This document shows, one piece after another, positions 1-8,823 of a stretch of 64,000 nucleotides of DNA. The notes under the pieces were generated by a model. The model ran no database searches. It was not told the origin of the DNA and saw only the letters and a program-made list of their open reading frames with translations. The stretch is taken from positions 868,001-932,000 of the forward strand of contig NZ_FNWW01000001.1 of the NCBI RefSeq assembly GCF_900108515.1, given 5' to 3'. Made by a program: the position numbers and the translations under genes. The stretch comes from Halobacillus karajensis (GTDB lineage: Bacteria > Bacillota > Bacilli > Bacillales > Halobacillaceae). Numbering within the stretch: position 1 is the first letter of the stretch; every line of letters starts with the position of its first letter.

Positions 1-840
1 TTCCCCATAAGGAAGATAGACTCTAACCGTGTATCCCTCTTGAAGGAGGTCTTTCTGCAGCTGATTTCTCATGCCATAAAGCATTTGAAATTCAAATCGC
101 TCTTTAGGAATGTTGTGCTCTTTCACGAGCTGCTTCGTATAATCGATGATTGCATCATCATGGCTTGCAATAGCTGTATAGTTTCCGTTAAGCAAATTTT
201 TCTTGATGAGATGCTTCAAGTTATCATCGACAAGCTTTTTCTCAGGAAAAGCGACTTTTCCAGACTCCTTATACGCCCCTTTCACAAGACGTAAGTAGGG
301 TTGATAGTCATTCAGGTCATCAAGGTCTTCATTAGACCGGTACAAATATGATTGAACGACGGTCCCCAAATTTGGATAGTCTTTCTTCAGTTCTTTATAA
401 ATTTCTAATGTGGCCCCGCAACGTGACGAGTCTTCCATATCAATAGTGATCGTAACGTTGTACTTTTGGGCTTCTTTCAAAATAAGTTCCATATTCTCCA
501 TAACAAGCTCATGGCTGATGTCCAGTCCAAGAGATGTCAGTTTGAGAGATACTTCCGACTGCAGCTGGTTACTCGCGATTTGTTGAATACAGCGGATACA
601 TTCACCAGCACGGTCTCTGGATTCCTCTTCAGAGTCGACAAACTCACCTAAGTGGTCGACAGTAACGACCAAACCCTCATAGTTCAATTGCTGTATTAAT
701 GGAATTGCCTGGGAGAACGTTTCTCCCCCTACTATCTTGTCAGCCCCAAAATTACTGCCAAAGCGCTTAGCAAAGCGATCTAACAACTTATTGTTGGAAA
801 GGTATAAGAAGAAGTTCTTACTGATGGCTTCCAAGATCAC
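1..840 (-). CDS. putB: Proline dehydrogenase (PutB/FadM type), 3' end cut by window edge
   Basis: FAD enzyme that oxidises proline to pyrroline-5-carboxylate, the first step of proline catabolism. The 280 visible codons closely follow the B. subtilis PutB pattern: VTVDHLGEF near residue 60, VSLKLTSLGLDI, TIDMEDSSRC, LRLVKGAYKES, and the end YLPYGE at the window edge. About 25 C-terminal residues should lie outside. The start taken is GTG at 840, preceded by GAAAGGG; a TTG two codons in (834) is the alternative. The ordinary partner, P5C dehydrogenase, is not seen here. A cre-like site about 95 bp upstream suggests carbon catabolite repression. Confidence 0.93.
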   Translation of the reverse strand, partial: MILEAISKNFFLYLSNNKLLDRFAKRFGSNFGADKIVGGETFSQAIPLIQQLNYEGLVVTVDHLGEFVDSEEESRDRAGECIRCIQQIASNQLQSEVSLKLTSLGLDISHELVMENMELILKEAQKYNVTITIDMEDSSRCGATLEIYKELKKDYPNLGTVVQSYLYRSNEDLDDLNDYQPYLRLVKGAYKESGKVAFPEKKLVDDNLKHLIKKNLLNGNYTAIASHDDAIIDYTKQLVKEHNIPKERFEFQMLYGMRNQLQKDLLQEGYTVRVYLPYGE

Positions 841-934
841 CACACCCTTTCATCATTCTCCTATTGATTCACCATGTGGGTTCTTTAGGCGGAATGGAAG
901 TATTAATGTTTTTAATTGTTAAGAAAATTGTAAC

Positions 935-948
935 TAATAGCGTTTACA
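935..948 (-). promoter_or_regulatory. Candidate cre (CcpA) site upstream of putB
   Basis: Read on the minus strand the site is TGTAAACGCTATTA, one mismatch from the usual TGNAARCGNWWWCA consensus. It lies about 95 bp upstream of the proline dehydrogenase start, a sensible place for glucose repression of an amino-acid catabolic gene. The match is by eye only. Confidence 0.4.
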
Positions 949-1077
949 ACAAGCAACGTGTAAAGAACACAAAGATAGACCCCCAGTTTTATAGTTTAAG
1001 CACAAAAGCGTCTATCCCCTGTTTTAAAAGGCATAAGAACGGGAAAAACCCCATTTTTATGTGAGGGATATATTGTC

Positions 1078-1143
1078 ATAAATTCCCACACCAGGTCATC
1101 CAAATTTTGGGTTACCTGGTGTGGGAATTTATGGATGACCTGG
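1078..1143. repeat. Nested, mutually exclusive inverted repeats
   Basis: Arms 1078-1096 and 1114-1132 form a perfect 19-bp inverted repeat (ATAAATTCCCACACCAGGT and its complement). A second perfect 12-bp pair, CCAGGTCATCCA at 1091-1102 and its complement at 1132-1143, shares bases with the first, so only one hairpin can form at a time. There is no T-run on either side, so a simple terminator is unlikely. A related string occurs at 19718-19737. Apart from this element, the cre site and the des promoter, nothing is seen in the gene-free stretch 841-1267. Confidence 0.7.
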
Positions 1144-1167
1144 TCACCCTAATTATTGACAATCCAC

Positions 1168-1234
1168 CATGACAAGTGTCATGTGTATGTCCTGACATTT
1201 ATGTCTTATAAAAAACCGTGTATTTTCCTATCAT
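1168..1234 (+). promoter_or_regulatory. des promoter with candidate DesR operators
   Basis: Two related dyads sit side by side: CATGACA-AG-TGTCATG at 1168-1183 and GACAT-TT-ATGTC at 1194-1205. A TATCAT -10 element at 1229-1234 would start transcription near 1241. That places the dyads at about -73 to -36, inside the -77 to -28 region known to be bound by DesR at the B. subtilis des promoter. The -35 region is poor, as expected for an activated promoter. Assignment to DesR is an inference from the neighbouring desKR genes. Confidence 0.6.
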
Positions 1235-1267
1235 AAACATATGAACGAACATGAAGGGGACATTTAT

Positions 1268-2317
1268 ATGAACAAGGATAAACAACGAGAGCTGAAGAAA
1301 AGTGTTTCAGCCTTTGCGAAACCTGATACACAAGCTGGTGTCCGCCAGTTGATCAATACGATTCTGCCTTTTGCCCTTTTGTGGTATTTGGCCTATGCAA
1401 GCTTATCGATCTCTGTATGGCTAACGATACCTGTTGCGATGATTGCCGGTGGATTTGTCGTCCGTATTTTCATCATCTTCCATGATTGTACACACCAATC
1501 ATTCCTGAAGAGCCAAAAGGCAAACCGGATCATTGGCACCATCACAGGAATCTTGACGTTGTTTCCGTTTGATAAATGGAAAAGAAGCCACTCCATCCAC
1601 CATGCGACAAGTGGAAACTTGGACAAACGCGGCACAGGGGATATTTGGGTGATGACAGTAGATGAATATGTAGAAGCTTCTTTTAAAGAACGGATAGCTT
1701 ACCGTATTTACCGGAATCCTATCGTCATGTTCGGCCTTGGACCGCTTTATTTGTTCCTTATCTCCAATCGCTTCAATCGAAAAGGAGCTAAAAAGAAGGA
1801 AAGAAGGAACACCTATGTAACGAATGTTTCCATTACGGTTCTATATAGCCTGCTCATCTGGGCAATCGGATGGGAAGCTTTCTTACTCATTCAACTACCA
1901 ATCCTTTACGTATCCGGCATATTAGGCATTTGGTTGTTCTATGTACAGCACCAGTTTGAAGATTCTTATTTTGAAGATGAATCGGAATGGGATTTCGTCA
2001 AAGCGGCCGTTGACGGGAGTTCGTATTACAAGCTTCCGAAGTTGCTGCAGTGGGTTTCCGGTAACATTGGTTTCCACCATGTACACCATCTCAGCCCGCG
2101 CGTACCCAATTACGCTTTAGAAGACGCCCATGAACACACGCCGCCGCTGCAACATGCGACAACCATTACCCTTGCTACGAGCCTTGAATCCATACGATTC
2201 CGTTTATATGACACAGAAAACAAGACATTTGTATCCTTTAAAGAAGTGAAGCCCCTCCTTAAGAAAAAGCGTTTAGCCATGCTAGACCAGCAGGAGCCCA
2301 CTTTCCAGGATAAATAA
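1268..2317 (+). CDS. des: Membrane acyl-lipid (phospholipid) desaturase
   Basis: Introduces a double bond into membrane acyl chains to keep the membrane fluid in the cold. The three histidine boxes of di-iron membrane desaturases are present: HDCTH, HSIHH and HHVHH, with hydrophobic segments between them. The ATG at 1268 is chosen because GAAGGGGA lies 8 bases before it; the in-frame ATG at 1241 coincides with the predicted transcription start. Length is 349 residues, normal for the Bacillus Des family. The gene is followed by its own terminator and then by desK-desR, the thermosensing pair known to control des. Confidence 0.95.
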   Translation: MNKDKQRELKKSVSAFAKPDTQAGVRQLINTILPFALLWYLAYASLSISVWLTIPVAMIAGGFVVRIFIIFHDCTHQSFLKSQKANRIIGTITGILTLFPFDKWKRSHSIHHATSGNLDKRGTGDIWVMTVDEYVEASFKERIAYRIYRNPIVMFGLGPLYLFLISNRFNRKGAKKKERRNTYVTNVSITVLYSLLIWAIGWEAFLLIQLPILYVSGILGIWLFYVQHQFEDSYFEDESEWDFVKAAVDGSSYYKLPKLLQWVSGNIGFHHVHHLSPRVPNYALEDAHEHTPPLQHATTITLATSLESIRFRLYDTENKTFVSFKEVKPLLKKKRLAMLDQQEPTFQDK

Positions 2318-2333
2318 AATGTAATGATAATGA

Positions 2334-2368
2334 GAAAAGTCCATTCCCTCGAATGGACTTTTCCTTTA
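2334..2368 (+). terminator. Terminator after des
   Basis: Perfect 13-bp stem (GAAAAGTCCATTC, 2334-2346, with 2351-2363), loop CCTC, then a T-rich tail. It separates des from desKR. Confidence 0.8.
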
Positions 2369-2529
2369 TGCTAAAGAACAATAACGTAAGCACCTTGATC
2401 ACCTCCAGCAAGCCTAAGCCAAACCTCAAAGGGCAGGCGCTTGAACGAGATGATACCCACTATAAAAAGAGAATCATAATTAAATATTGTATAATTTGCT
2501 AGAGAAACAAAAAGACAAGGAGGTGTGAA

Positions 2530-3669
2530 ATGATGCAAAACTGGTACCATATCATCCCGAAAAACACAGGACTGAGTATATATGTATGGATTATTTTCTG
2601 CGTCCTGCCTTTTTTCTTTATCTTCCGTTCTTCTTCCATCTATGAAATGCTGTTCGGGATCATTATGACATTGATCTTTTTCCTCGCTTACCGGTTATCA
2701 TTCATATCCAACAGCCGCTTCGTCTACTTATGGGTCAGTGTGGAAATGGCGATCAGTCTCGTAATGACCGCCTTATTTGGATATATTTATTTTGCTTTGT
2801 TCTTAGCGTTTTTCATCGGGAATATCAAACAACTCGGTGGTTTTTTGGCCCTCTATATCGTTCACCTGACGACAACTTTGATTGCCATCACAACCACATT
2901 CATTTATCAGATTGAATCTCTTTTTCCGAACCTTCCCTTCATCATTGTAACTGTGATTGGTGTAATCCTGCTTCCCTTCACCGTCCGTTACCGGAACCAA
3001 CAACAGAAACTGGAAGGCGAACTGGAAGATGCGAATGAGCGAATCTCTCAACTGATGGTGATCGAAGAAAGGGAGCGAATTGCCCGTGACCTTCACGATA
3101 CTCTCGGCCAGAAATTGTCGATGATCGGTTTGAAAAGCGATCTTGCAAGAAAGTTGATGACCGTACAGCCTGACAAAGCTGCCAAAGAAGTCGAGGACAT
3201 CAGGACTACAGCCCGTACGGCATTGAAGGAAGTCCGAGAGATGGTATCGAATATGAAAGGGACAAAGCTCGAAGACGAGCTTGTACGTGTCGAGCAGATT
3301 ATTAAAGCCGCAGAAATGACATTTGACTTTAAAGGGAATCCCCATCTAGAAGATACTCCGCTGCTCGTTGAAAACGTACTTAGTATGTGCCTGAAAGAAG
3401 CAGCAACTAACATTGTTAAACATAGTGAAGCCACCTCTTGCCATGTGACAATTGAACAATCGCCTACCGAAATTCTCGTTTGCGTAAAAGATGACGGGAA
3501 AGGTCTCCCTGCGTCCGTAGAGCCATTTCAAGGGAACGGACTACAAGGAATGCGGGAGCGGTTAGAATTCGTAAATGGAAGACTTGAAATCGAATCCCAT
3601 CAAGGGACTACCTTAAAGCTTCATGCCCCTAACGTCATTAAAAACACAGAAAAGGAGGGTCAAGCATGA
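2530..3669 (+). CDS. desK: Membrane thermosensor histidine kinase DesK
   Basis: Sensor kinase that responds to membrane thickening in the cold and phosphorylates DesR. About five hydrophobic helices lie in residues 15-150, followed by a linker helix (155-180). A HisKA_3 dimerisation/phosphotransfer domain follows, with the phosphorylated histidine at His189 in ARDLHDTLGQ, and then a HATPase domain with N and G boxes (KEAATNIVKHS, VKDDGKG, GLQGMRER). Length is 379 residues, close to B. subtilis DesK, whose active histidine is His188. The start has an excellent ribosome site, AAGGAGGTG. The stop overlaps the desR start as ATGA. Confidence 0.94.
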   Translation: MMQNWYHIIPKNTGLSIYVWIIFCVLPFFFIFRSSSIYEMLFGIIMTLIFFLAYRLSFISNSRFVYLWVSVEMAISLVMTALFGYIYFALFLAFFIGNIKQLGGFLALYIVHLTTTLIAITTTFIYQIESLFPNLPFIIVTVIGVILLPFTVRYRNQQQKLEGELEDANERISQLMVIEERERIARDLHDTLGQKLSMIGLKSDLARKLMTVQPDKAAKEVEDIRTTARTALKEVREMVSNMKGTKLEDELVRVEQIIKAAEMTFDFKGNPHLEDTPLLVENVLSMCLKEAATNIVKHSEATSCHVTIEQSPTEILVCVKDDGKGLPASVEPFQGNGLQGMRERLEFVNGRLEIESHQGTTLKLHAPNVIKNTEKEGQA

Positions 3670-4274
3670 TCCGGATTGTCATTGCCGAAGACCAGCGCAT
3701 GCTGCTGGGGGCTCTCGGTGCACTTCTCGATTTAGAAGACGGTATGGAAGTTGTAGGTCAAGCTCAAAACGGGGAAGAAGCTTGCAAACTCGTGAAAGAA
3801 TTAAAACCAGACATCTGCATCATGGATATTGAAATGCCTGTGAAAGATGGACTTGATGCAGCGGAAGAATTATACGAAGAACCGTGTAAGGTCATTATCC
3901 TTACGACATTTGCCCGACCGGGATATTTTGAACGCGCCCGCCGGGCAGGGGTCAGTGGATATTTGTTAAAAGACAATCCAAGTGAAGAACTAGCCACAGC
4001 CATCCGTAAAATCATGAATGGCCAGCGGATATTTGATCCTGAACTTGTCGACCTTGCTTTCACGGAACCTAATCCCCTTACCGAACGCGAGCGTGAAGTC
4101 ATCGAGTTGATGGCAGAGGGAAAAAACACCAAAGATATTTCCAAGGCTTTATTTATCACGACCGGCACAGTTCGTAACTATGTATCTGTCATATTAGAGA
4201 AACTAGAAGTCAGTAACCGGATTGAAGCGATTTCCCGCTTCAAGGAAAAGGGCTGGTCAAAAAAATCCCGTTGA
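3666..4274 (+). CDS. desR: NarL/LuxR-family response regulator DesR
   Basis: DNA-binding partner of DesK that activates the desaturase promoter. The receiver domain (residues 1-120) has the acidic pocket EDQ near the start, Asp54 in IMDIEMP, Thr in ILTTFA and Lys in LLKDNP. The C-terminal LuxR helix-turn-helix begins near 135 (NPLTEREREVIELMAEGKN). Length is 202 residues, typical. It is translationally coupled to desK by a 4-bp overlap. A GC-rich hairpin without a good T-run lies at about 4306-4345. Otherwise nothing is seen between the stop and the lysine riboswitch. Confidence 0.95.
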   Translation: MIRIVIAEDQRMLLGALGALLDLEDGMEVVGQAQNGEEACKLVKELKPDICIMDIEMPVKDGLDAAEELYEEPCKVIILTTFARPGYFERARRAGVSGYLLKDNPSEELATAIRKIMNGQRIFDPELVDLAFTEPNPLTEREREVIELMAEGKNTKDISKALFITTGTVRNYVSVILEKLEVSNRIEAISRFKEKGWSKKSR

Positions 4275-4596
4275 AGCCACCTTGGGCTGTAAAGATTAGC
4301 TTTCCGCGAGGGGAGGGGGGCATTCAAGTTCCTCCCCCGAGTCCCCCATCCTTGTTTTCTCTTCATAGAAACGTATTACTTCTCCTTACGGTTATTCACT
4401 CTCCCTGGCTTCTGTAAAAACAAATCTATACAGTAATGTAAAAGAGGACCATCCAGATAAAACTAAACGCCGAGGCACACTGTAAAAAAAGTTTTGTCGA
4501 ACTATCTGTTCCCTTGTCTTTCCACTTGTAACAGGGGGAAATTTTTGATAATCTTTAAAACAACTAAATATTTTCTTATTTCAATTAATTTTGAAG

Positions 4597-4772
4597 TAAG
4601 GATAGAGGTGCAATGACATGAGTACGTCCGGCTGAGGAGAATGAGCTCCTGCGAAGCGGACGGAAAGGGGAAATTGCCGAAGCGAACGGGAGCTCATATC
4701 CCCGATGCTGGTTCTGCTGCTGAACAAGTACAGGACTGTCATATAGGAAACTATATGGAGGGCTATCTTACG
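4597..4772 (+). ncRNA. Lysine riboswitch (L box)
   Basis: The conserved core of the lysine-sensing leader is readable in order: GATAGAGGTGC near 4601, GAGTACGTCC, GGGGAAATTGCCGAAG near 4668-4683, GGTTCTGCTG near 4710, ACTGTCA near 4734-4740 and GGAGGGCTATC near 4758-4768. It is followed by an intrinsic terminator and dapA. High lysine should favour the terminator and shut off lysine/diaminopimelate synthesis. Confidence 0.95.
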
Positions 4773-4793
4773 CAGGAACGGTAAAAAGTTTCT

Positions 4794-4834
4794 ACGGCAG
4801 CAGCGAAGCCCTCGTTGCTGCCGTTTTTATTTTT
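4794..4834 (+). terminator. Riboswitch-controlled terminator before dapA
   Basis: Stem 4794-4806 with 4812-4824 (ACGGCAGCAGCGA, one G-T pair), then TTTTTATTTTT. Its position directly after the L-box makes it the expression platform. Confidence 0.9.
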
Positions 4835-4894
4835 AATGCCGTATGGCCCTCACAGCCTCGAACGTATTCAAAATCTAAACAAAGGTGTGAGGTT

Positions 4895-5791
4895 ATGAAT
4901 TTCGGCCAAGTATTAACAGCGATGGTGACCCCTTTTGACAACAAAGACAATGTGGATTACGAGGCGACAAGAGATTTAGTCAACCACTTGATTGAAAATG
5001 GATCGGATGCCTTAGTCATTGCAGGAACAACAGGAGAGTCGCCGACATTAACGGCAGAGGAAAAGGTAAACCTTTACAAGTTCGTTGTTGAAGTTGTGGA
5101 TGGCAGAGTACCCGTCATTGCCGGTACGGGTTCCAACAATACGACAGCTTCCATAAGCTTAACGAAAAAAGCGGAAGAAGCGGGCGTTGATGCCATCATG
5201 CTCGTGACCCCTTATTACAACAAACCAACACAAGAAGGACTTTACCAGCACTTCTCTATAATTGCCGCAGCTACTTCTCTACCTGTTATGCTTTACAACA
5301 TTCCAGGAAGAAGTGTCGTGAATATGGAACCAGCGACCATCATCCGCTTATCTCAAATCGATAATATCGTTTCTGTGAAAGAAGCGAGCGGTGATCTTAA
5401 TGCGGCTACAGAAATCATTCGGGAAACGCCAGACGACTTTTCCGTTTACAGTGGGGAAGATTCTAATACTCTGCCATTTGTATCCATCGGGGGTACAGGA
5501 ATTGTATCCGTTTCTTCCCACGTCATCGGGAATGAAATGCAGCAGATGATCCAAAGCTTCCGTGAAGGGGATTTCGCCTATGCAGCCCGTTTGCATCAGA
5601 AACTTCTTCCAGTTATGGACGCCATCTTTTCTGCGCCAAGCCCGTCGCCAGTGAAAGCGGCGCTAAACGCCAAAGGTGTTCAAGTCGGTGGTGTCCGCCT
5701 GCCCCTGCTTCCTTTGACAAAAGAAGAAGAATCGCATGTTCTAAGCGAGCTCGAACAAGTACAACTGAAAGAAGCTGTCAGTGTACAGTAA
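4895..5791 (+). CDS. dapA: 4-hydroxy-tetrahydrodipicolinate synthase
   Basis: Condenses pyruvate with aspartate semialdehyde, the branch step into diaminopimelate and lysine. Family marks: AMVTPFD at the start, IAGTTGESPTL (residues about 42-52), VTPYYNKPTQEGLYQHF, the Tyr in LYNIPGRS, and the Schiff-base lysine in SVKEASGD. Length is 298 residues, normal for the family. A lysine riboswitch and terminator lie directly upstream, which independently supports the assignment. It is monocistronic, with a strong terminator after it. Confidence 0.96.
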   Translation: MNFGQVLTAMVTPFDNKDNVDYEATRDLVNHLIENGSDALVIAGTTGESPTLTAEEKVNLYKFVVEVVDGRVPVIAGTGSNNTTASISLTKKAEEAGVDAIMLVTPYYNKPTQEGLYQHFSIIAAATSLPVMLYNIPGRSVVNMEPATIIRLSQIDNIVSVKEASGDLNAATEIIRETPDDFSVYSGEDSNTLPFVSIGGTGIVSVSSHVIGNEMQQMIQSFREGDFAYAARLHQKLLPVMDAIFSAPSPSPVKAALNAKGVQVGGVRLPLLPLTKEEESHVLSELEQVQLKEAVSVQ

Positions 5792-5795
5792 TAGG

Positions 5796-5832
5796 AAACC
5801 CGCCCTGCTAGTATAAGGGCGGGTTTTTTCAT
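5796..5832 (+). terminator. Terminator after dapA
   Basis: AAACCCGCCCT (5796-5806) pairs with 5816-5826, 9-base loop, then a T-run. Confidence 0.9.
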
Positions 5833-5844
5833 TGTCTACCCCAA

Positions 5845-5880
5845 CAAAAAAGCCCAGGACCTATGCCTGAGGCTTTTTCT
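5845..5880 (-). terminator. Terminator after ilvE
   Basis: Stem of AAAAAGCC...AGG and CCT...GGCTTTTT with a small internal mismatch. Read on the minus strand it directly follows the ilvE stop and ends in a T-run. Confidence 0.75.
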
Positions 5881-6942
5881 TTATACTTCAATGGTCCATC
5901 CGTAAGCGTCCTCTTTTCTACCCCGCTGGATTCCGGTTATCGTATCATACAACTCTTTAGACAGTGAACCGATTTCGTGATTATTAATCACCATCTTTTT
6001 GCCAAGCCAGTTTAACTCACCGACCGGTGAAATCACTGCTGCTGTTCCAGTTCCGAATGCTTCTTCAAGCTTTCCTTCTTCATAGGCGTGATATAACTCG
6101 TCAATCGCAATACGGCGTTCCGTCACAGGTACTCCCCACTCTCTAAGCAGTTCAAGGATAGAAGTACGAGTAATTCCCTGCAAAATACTTCCGCTTAGGG
6201 CGGGTGTAACTACTTCACCATCAATTTTAAAGAATATGTTCATACTGCCGACTTCTTCAATGTACCGCTTTTCCACTCCATCAAGCCAGAGAACATCATT
6301 ATTTCCTTCTTCAGCAGCTTTGGCCTGGGCTTGATAACCAGAAGAATAGTTCCCGGCAGTCTTAGCCATACCGGTTCCACCTTTGACGGCGCGTGTGAAC
6401 TTATCTTCCACATTGATAATGACCGGTTTCATCCCTCCAGAAAAATAAGGGCCGACCGGCGAAAGGATGATCAGTAGTTTATAGGTTTGGGAAGGAGCTA
6501 CCGCAAGACTTGGCTCTGTCGCAATGATAAACGGGCGTATGTAAAGGGATGTGCCTTCAAAAGAAGGGACCCAATCCTTTTCAAGTTCTAGGAGTCTTGT
6601 CAAATAGCCCAGTACTTCCTCCTCATCGATTGGTGGGATGCTCAAACGATCGCTGGACTGATTCAAGCGTTCAAAGTTTTTTTCAGGACGGAAGAGCAGC
6701 ACACGGTTATCATCCGTACGGTAAGCTTTCAATCCTTCAAACACCGTCTGGCCATAATGAAAAATCATGGCTGCCGGATCAAGAGTCAGTGGTTCATAAG
6801 GGACAATCCTCGGCTCGTGCCAGCCTTTATCTACTTGATAATCCATCACAAACATGTGGTCTGTGAATGTACGACCAAAAGGAATCGCTTCACTTTCTGG
6901 TTTGGCTTTCTTGTGGTCAGTTTCAACTATGTTTAAGGACAT
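5881..6942 (-). CDS. ilvE: Branched-chain amino-acid aminotransferase
   Basis: PLP-dependent transaminase for the last step of Leu, Ile and Val synthesis and the first step of their breakdown. Class IV signatures are present: IFHYGQTVFEGLKAYR (about 60-75), FRPEKN, YIRPFIIATE, GGTGMAKTAGNYSSG with the likely PLP lysine at Lys194, and EVGSMNIFF. Length is 353 residues, the long group shared with B. subtilis YbgE/YwaA. The start has AAAGGAG seven bases upstream. It is convergent with dapA, and no T-box leader is visible upstream. The paralog (ybgE or ywaA) cannot be decided from sequence alone. Confidence 0.94.
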   Translation of the reverse strand: MSLNIVETDHKKAKPESEAIPFGRTFTDHMFVMDYQVDKGWHEPRIVPYEPLTLDPAAMIFHYGQTVFEGLKAYRTDDNRVLLFRPEKNFERLNQSSDRLSIPPIDEEEVLGYLTRLLELEKDWVPSFEGTSLYIRPFIIATEPSLAVAPSQTYKLLIILSPVGPYFSGGMKPVIINVEDKFTRAVKGGTGMAKTAGNYSSGYQAQAKAAEEGNNDVLWLDGVEKRYIEEVGSMNIFFKIDGEVVTPALSGSILQGITRTSILELLREWGVPVTERRIAIDELYHAYEEGKLEEAFGTGTAAVISPVGELNWLGKKMVINNHEIGSLSKELYDTITGIQRGRKEDAYGWTIEV

Positions 6943-7138
6943 GGTCAGGACTCCTTTTCGAATGTGTATAATAAAATATTATTATCCATTGTACGCCTAT
7001 CCCAGCCCTTTTTAAAGGGATTTGCTGGAATAGTCAAAAAAGTTTTATCACAGTACTGCTTCAATGTAGTGAAATGTGCAGAACCCCACTCATTTGATAT
7101 ACTGAGAAAAGGTAAAATACGGAAAGGCGGAGCTCGTT

Positions 7139-7822
7139 ATGTTTAATTTGCTTTTAATTGAAGATGATCGCACCCTTTTTCAGGAAATCGAAGAGCGGCT
7201 TAGCCAATGGTCCTATGAGGTTCACGGAATCGATGATTTCAGCCGAGTGATGGAGGTGTTCACAGCCGTCGATCCCCACCTCGTCCTTATTGATATTCAA
7301 CTGCCAAAGTTTGACGGCTTCCACTGGTGTCGGATGATCCGCGAGCATTCCAATGTACCGATCATTTTCTTATCCTCGAGAGACCATCCCACAGATATGG
7401 TCATGTCGATGAATTTAGGCGCAGATGATTTCGTCCAAAAACCGTTCCATTTCGATGTGTTGATTGCCAAGATTCAGGCCATTCTACGCCGGGTGTACAA
7501 TTACAATACAGATAATAATGAATTAAAAACATGGTTCGGGGCAACTATTGATTATGAGCGCAACCGCGTCACAAATGAAGCAGGAACCATTGACCTTACC
7601 AAGAATGAAAGACTGATCTTGAAGGTGCTGATCGAAAAGAAAAGTAAAGTGGTAAGCCGGGAAGAAATCATTCACCGACTCTGGGAGGACGAGCGTTTCG
7701 TGAGTGATAACACATTGACCGTCAATGTCAACCGCTTACGGAAAAAACTCAGTGATATCGGGCTCGGAGACGCGATCCAAACGAAAGTTGGACAAGGATA
7801 TGTGGCGAGGGAAGAGTCATGA
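7139..7822 (+). CDS. bceR: OmpR-family response regulator, BceR type
   Basis: Activates the downstream ABC transporter genes when the kinase is stimulated by cell-wall-active peptides such as bacitracin. Receiver domain: EDD at 8-10, phosphorylated Asp52 in LIDIQLP, Ser/Lys pocket in SSRD and KPF. A winged-helix output domain starts near 130 (LTKNERLILKVL, NTLTVNVNRLRKKL). Length is 227 residues. The ribosome site is GGAAAGGCGGAG. It overlaps bceS by ATGA. The four-gene order regulator-kinase-ATPase-permease is diagnostic of Bce modules. The inducing peptide cannot be told from sequence. Confidence 0.9.
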   Translation: MFNLLLIEDDRTLFQEIEERLSQWSYEVHGIDDFSRVMEVFTAVDPHLVLIDIQLPKFDGFHWCRMIREHSNVPIIFLSSRDHPTDMVMSMNLGADDFVQKPFHFDVLIAKIQAILRRVYNYNTDNNELKTWFGATIDYERNRVTNEAGTIDLTKNERLILKVLIEKKSKVVSREEIIHRLWEDERFVSDNTLTVNVNRLRKKLSDIGLGDAIQTKVGQGYVAREES

Positions 7823-8823
7823 TCCGCCGATTTTTACTGGAGAGAATCAGTTGGATCCTGCTTATCGCCGGCCTCCAGCTTCTCGCTCTATTCATGGCTT
7901 TTGTTGATCAGGCTGTCCCCCTTACATCCGTCCTCTACTACACCTTTCTATCGAGCATCCTTGTGATTCTGTTTCTTTTTATTCGGTATCGAAAAGAAAC
8001 ACCGTTTTATGTGGCTTTGGAAGAACGGGACAACGATCTCGACTTAACCACATTCCCGGAAGCGGACAGTCCCTTTGAAGCCGTTATTGAGCGAAATGTA
8101 TGTGAACAAATGGAACAATTGAAACAGGAAGCCTCCCGTAACCAAATCTTGTTGGAACAAGAAAAGGATGAGCTTTTATCATGGATTCATGAAGTGAAAA
8201 CACCTTTGACAGCGATGCAACTGATTATCGACCGCCTTAATGATTATAAACTCAAGTCACAGCTGACCTTTGAGTGGATGAGGATTCACTTCCTTCTCGA
8301 TCAGCAGCTGCACCAAAAACGAATCCCTTTTATTGAGAATGATCTTTATATCGAGGAAGTAAACCTGGAACCTTTAGTGTTCAACGAAATCAAATCACTA
8401 AAATCGTGGTGTATGCAGAAGGGAATCGGGTTCGATATCGACCTCCAGGCAGAGAAAGTACTGTCAGATGCGAAATGGCTGTCATTTATATTGAGGCAGT
8501 TATTAACGAATGCTATAAAATACAGCGGGCCATCAGAAATAACCTTGGCAAGTGTAGAGCAAGACGGCCGTATCCATCTGACCATCCAGGATGAAGGGCG
8601 CGGTATCGATCCGCGGGACCTCCCGCGCATTTTTGAAAAAGGATTTACATCGACAGCGGACCACCAGGACAAAGCTGCCACAGGCATGGGGCTTTATTTA
8701 ACTGACCGCATCCGCCAAGCATTAAAGATCACATTTAACGTGGACAGCCGGCTTGGAGAAGGAACCACATTCACACTTGTCTTCCCGAAAGAGAACGAAT
8801 TTACGAAGCTCAGGAGCATGTGA
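7819..8823 (+). CDS. bceS: Intramembrane-sensing histidine kinase, BceS type
   Basis: Partner kinase of the Bce module. It has two N-terminal transmembrane helices (about residues 10-29 and 36-55) with almost no extracellular loop, so it must sense through the transporter. The dimerisation histidine is His124 in SWIHEVKTPLTAM. The HATPase domain shows LRQLLTNAIKYS, DEGRGI and MGLYLTDRI. Length is 334 residues and the histidine position agrees with B. subtilis BceS. It starts inside the bceR stop. The last codons overlap the operator of the following transporter operon. Confidence 0.91.
   Translation: MIRRFLLERISWILLIAGLQLLALFMAFVDQAVPLTSVLYYTFLSSILVILFLFIRYRKETPFYVALEERDNDLDLTTFPEADSPFEAVIERNVCEQMEQLKQEASRNQILLEQEKDELLSWIHEVKTPLTAMQLIIDRLNDYKLKSQLTFEWMRIHFLLDQQLHQKRIPFIENDLYIEEVNLEPLVFNEIKSLKSWCMQKGIGFDIDLQAEKVLSDAKWLSFILRQLLTNAIKYSGPSEITLASVEQDGRIHLTIQDEGRGIDPRDLPRIFEKGFTSTADHQDKAATGMGLYLTDRIRQALKITFNVDSRLGEGTTFTLVFPKENEFTKLRSM

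Noticed and set aside
1078-1143. Terminator for putB or des
   Set aside because: The dyad lies upstream of both divergent genes and has no T-run on either strand, so it was recorded as a repeat instead.
2803-3345. A 180-codon minus-strand frame inside desK
   Set aside because: Complement of a clear kinase gene with His and ATP domains; no start signal or recognisable protein pattern.
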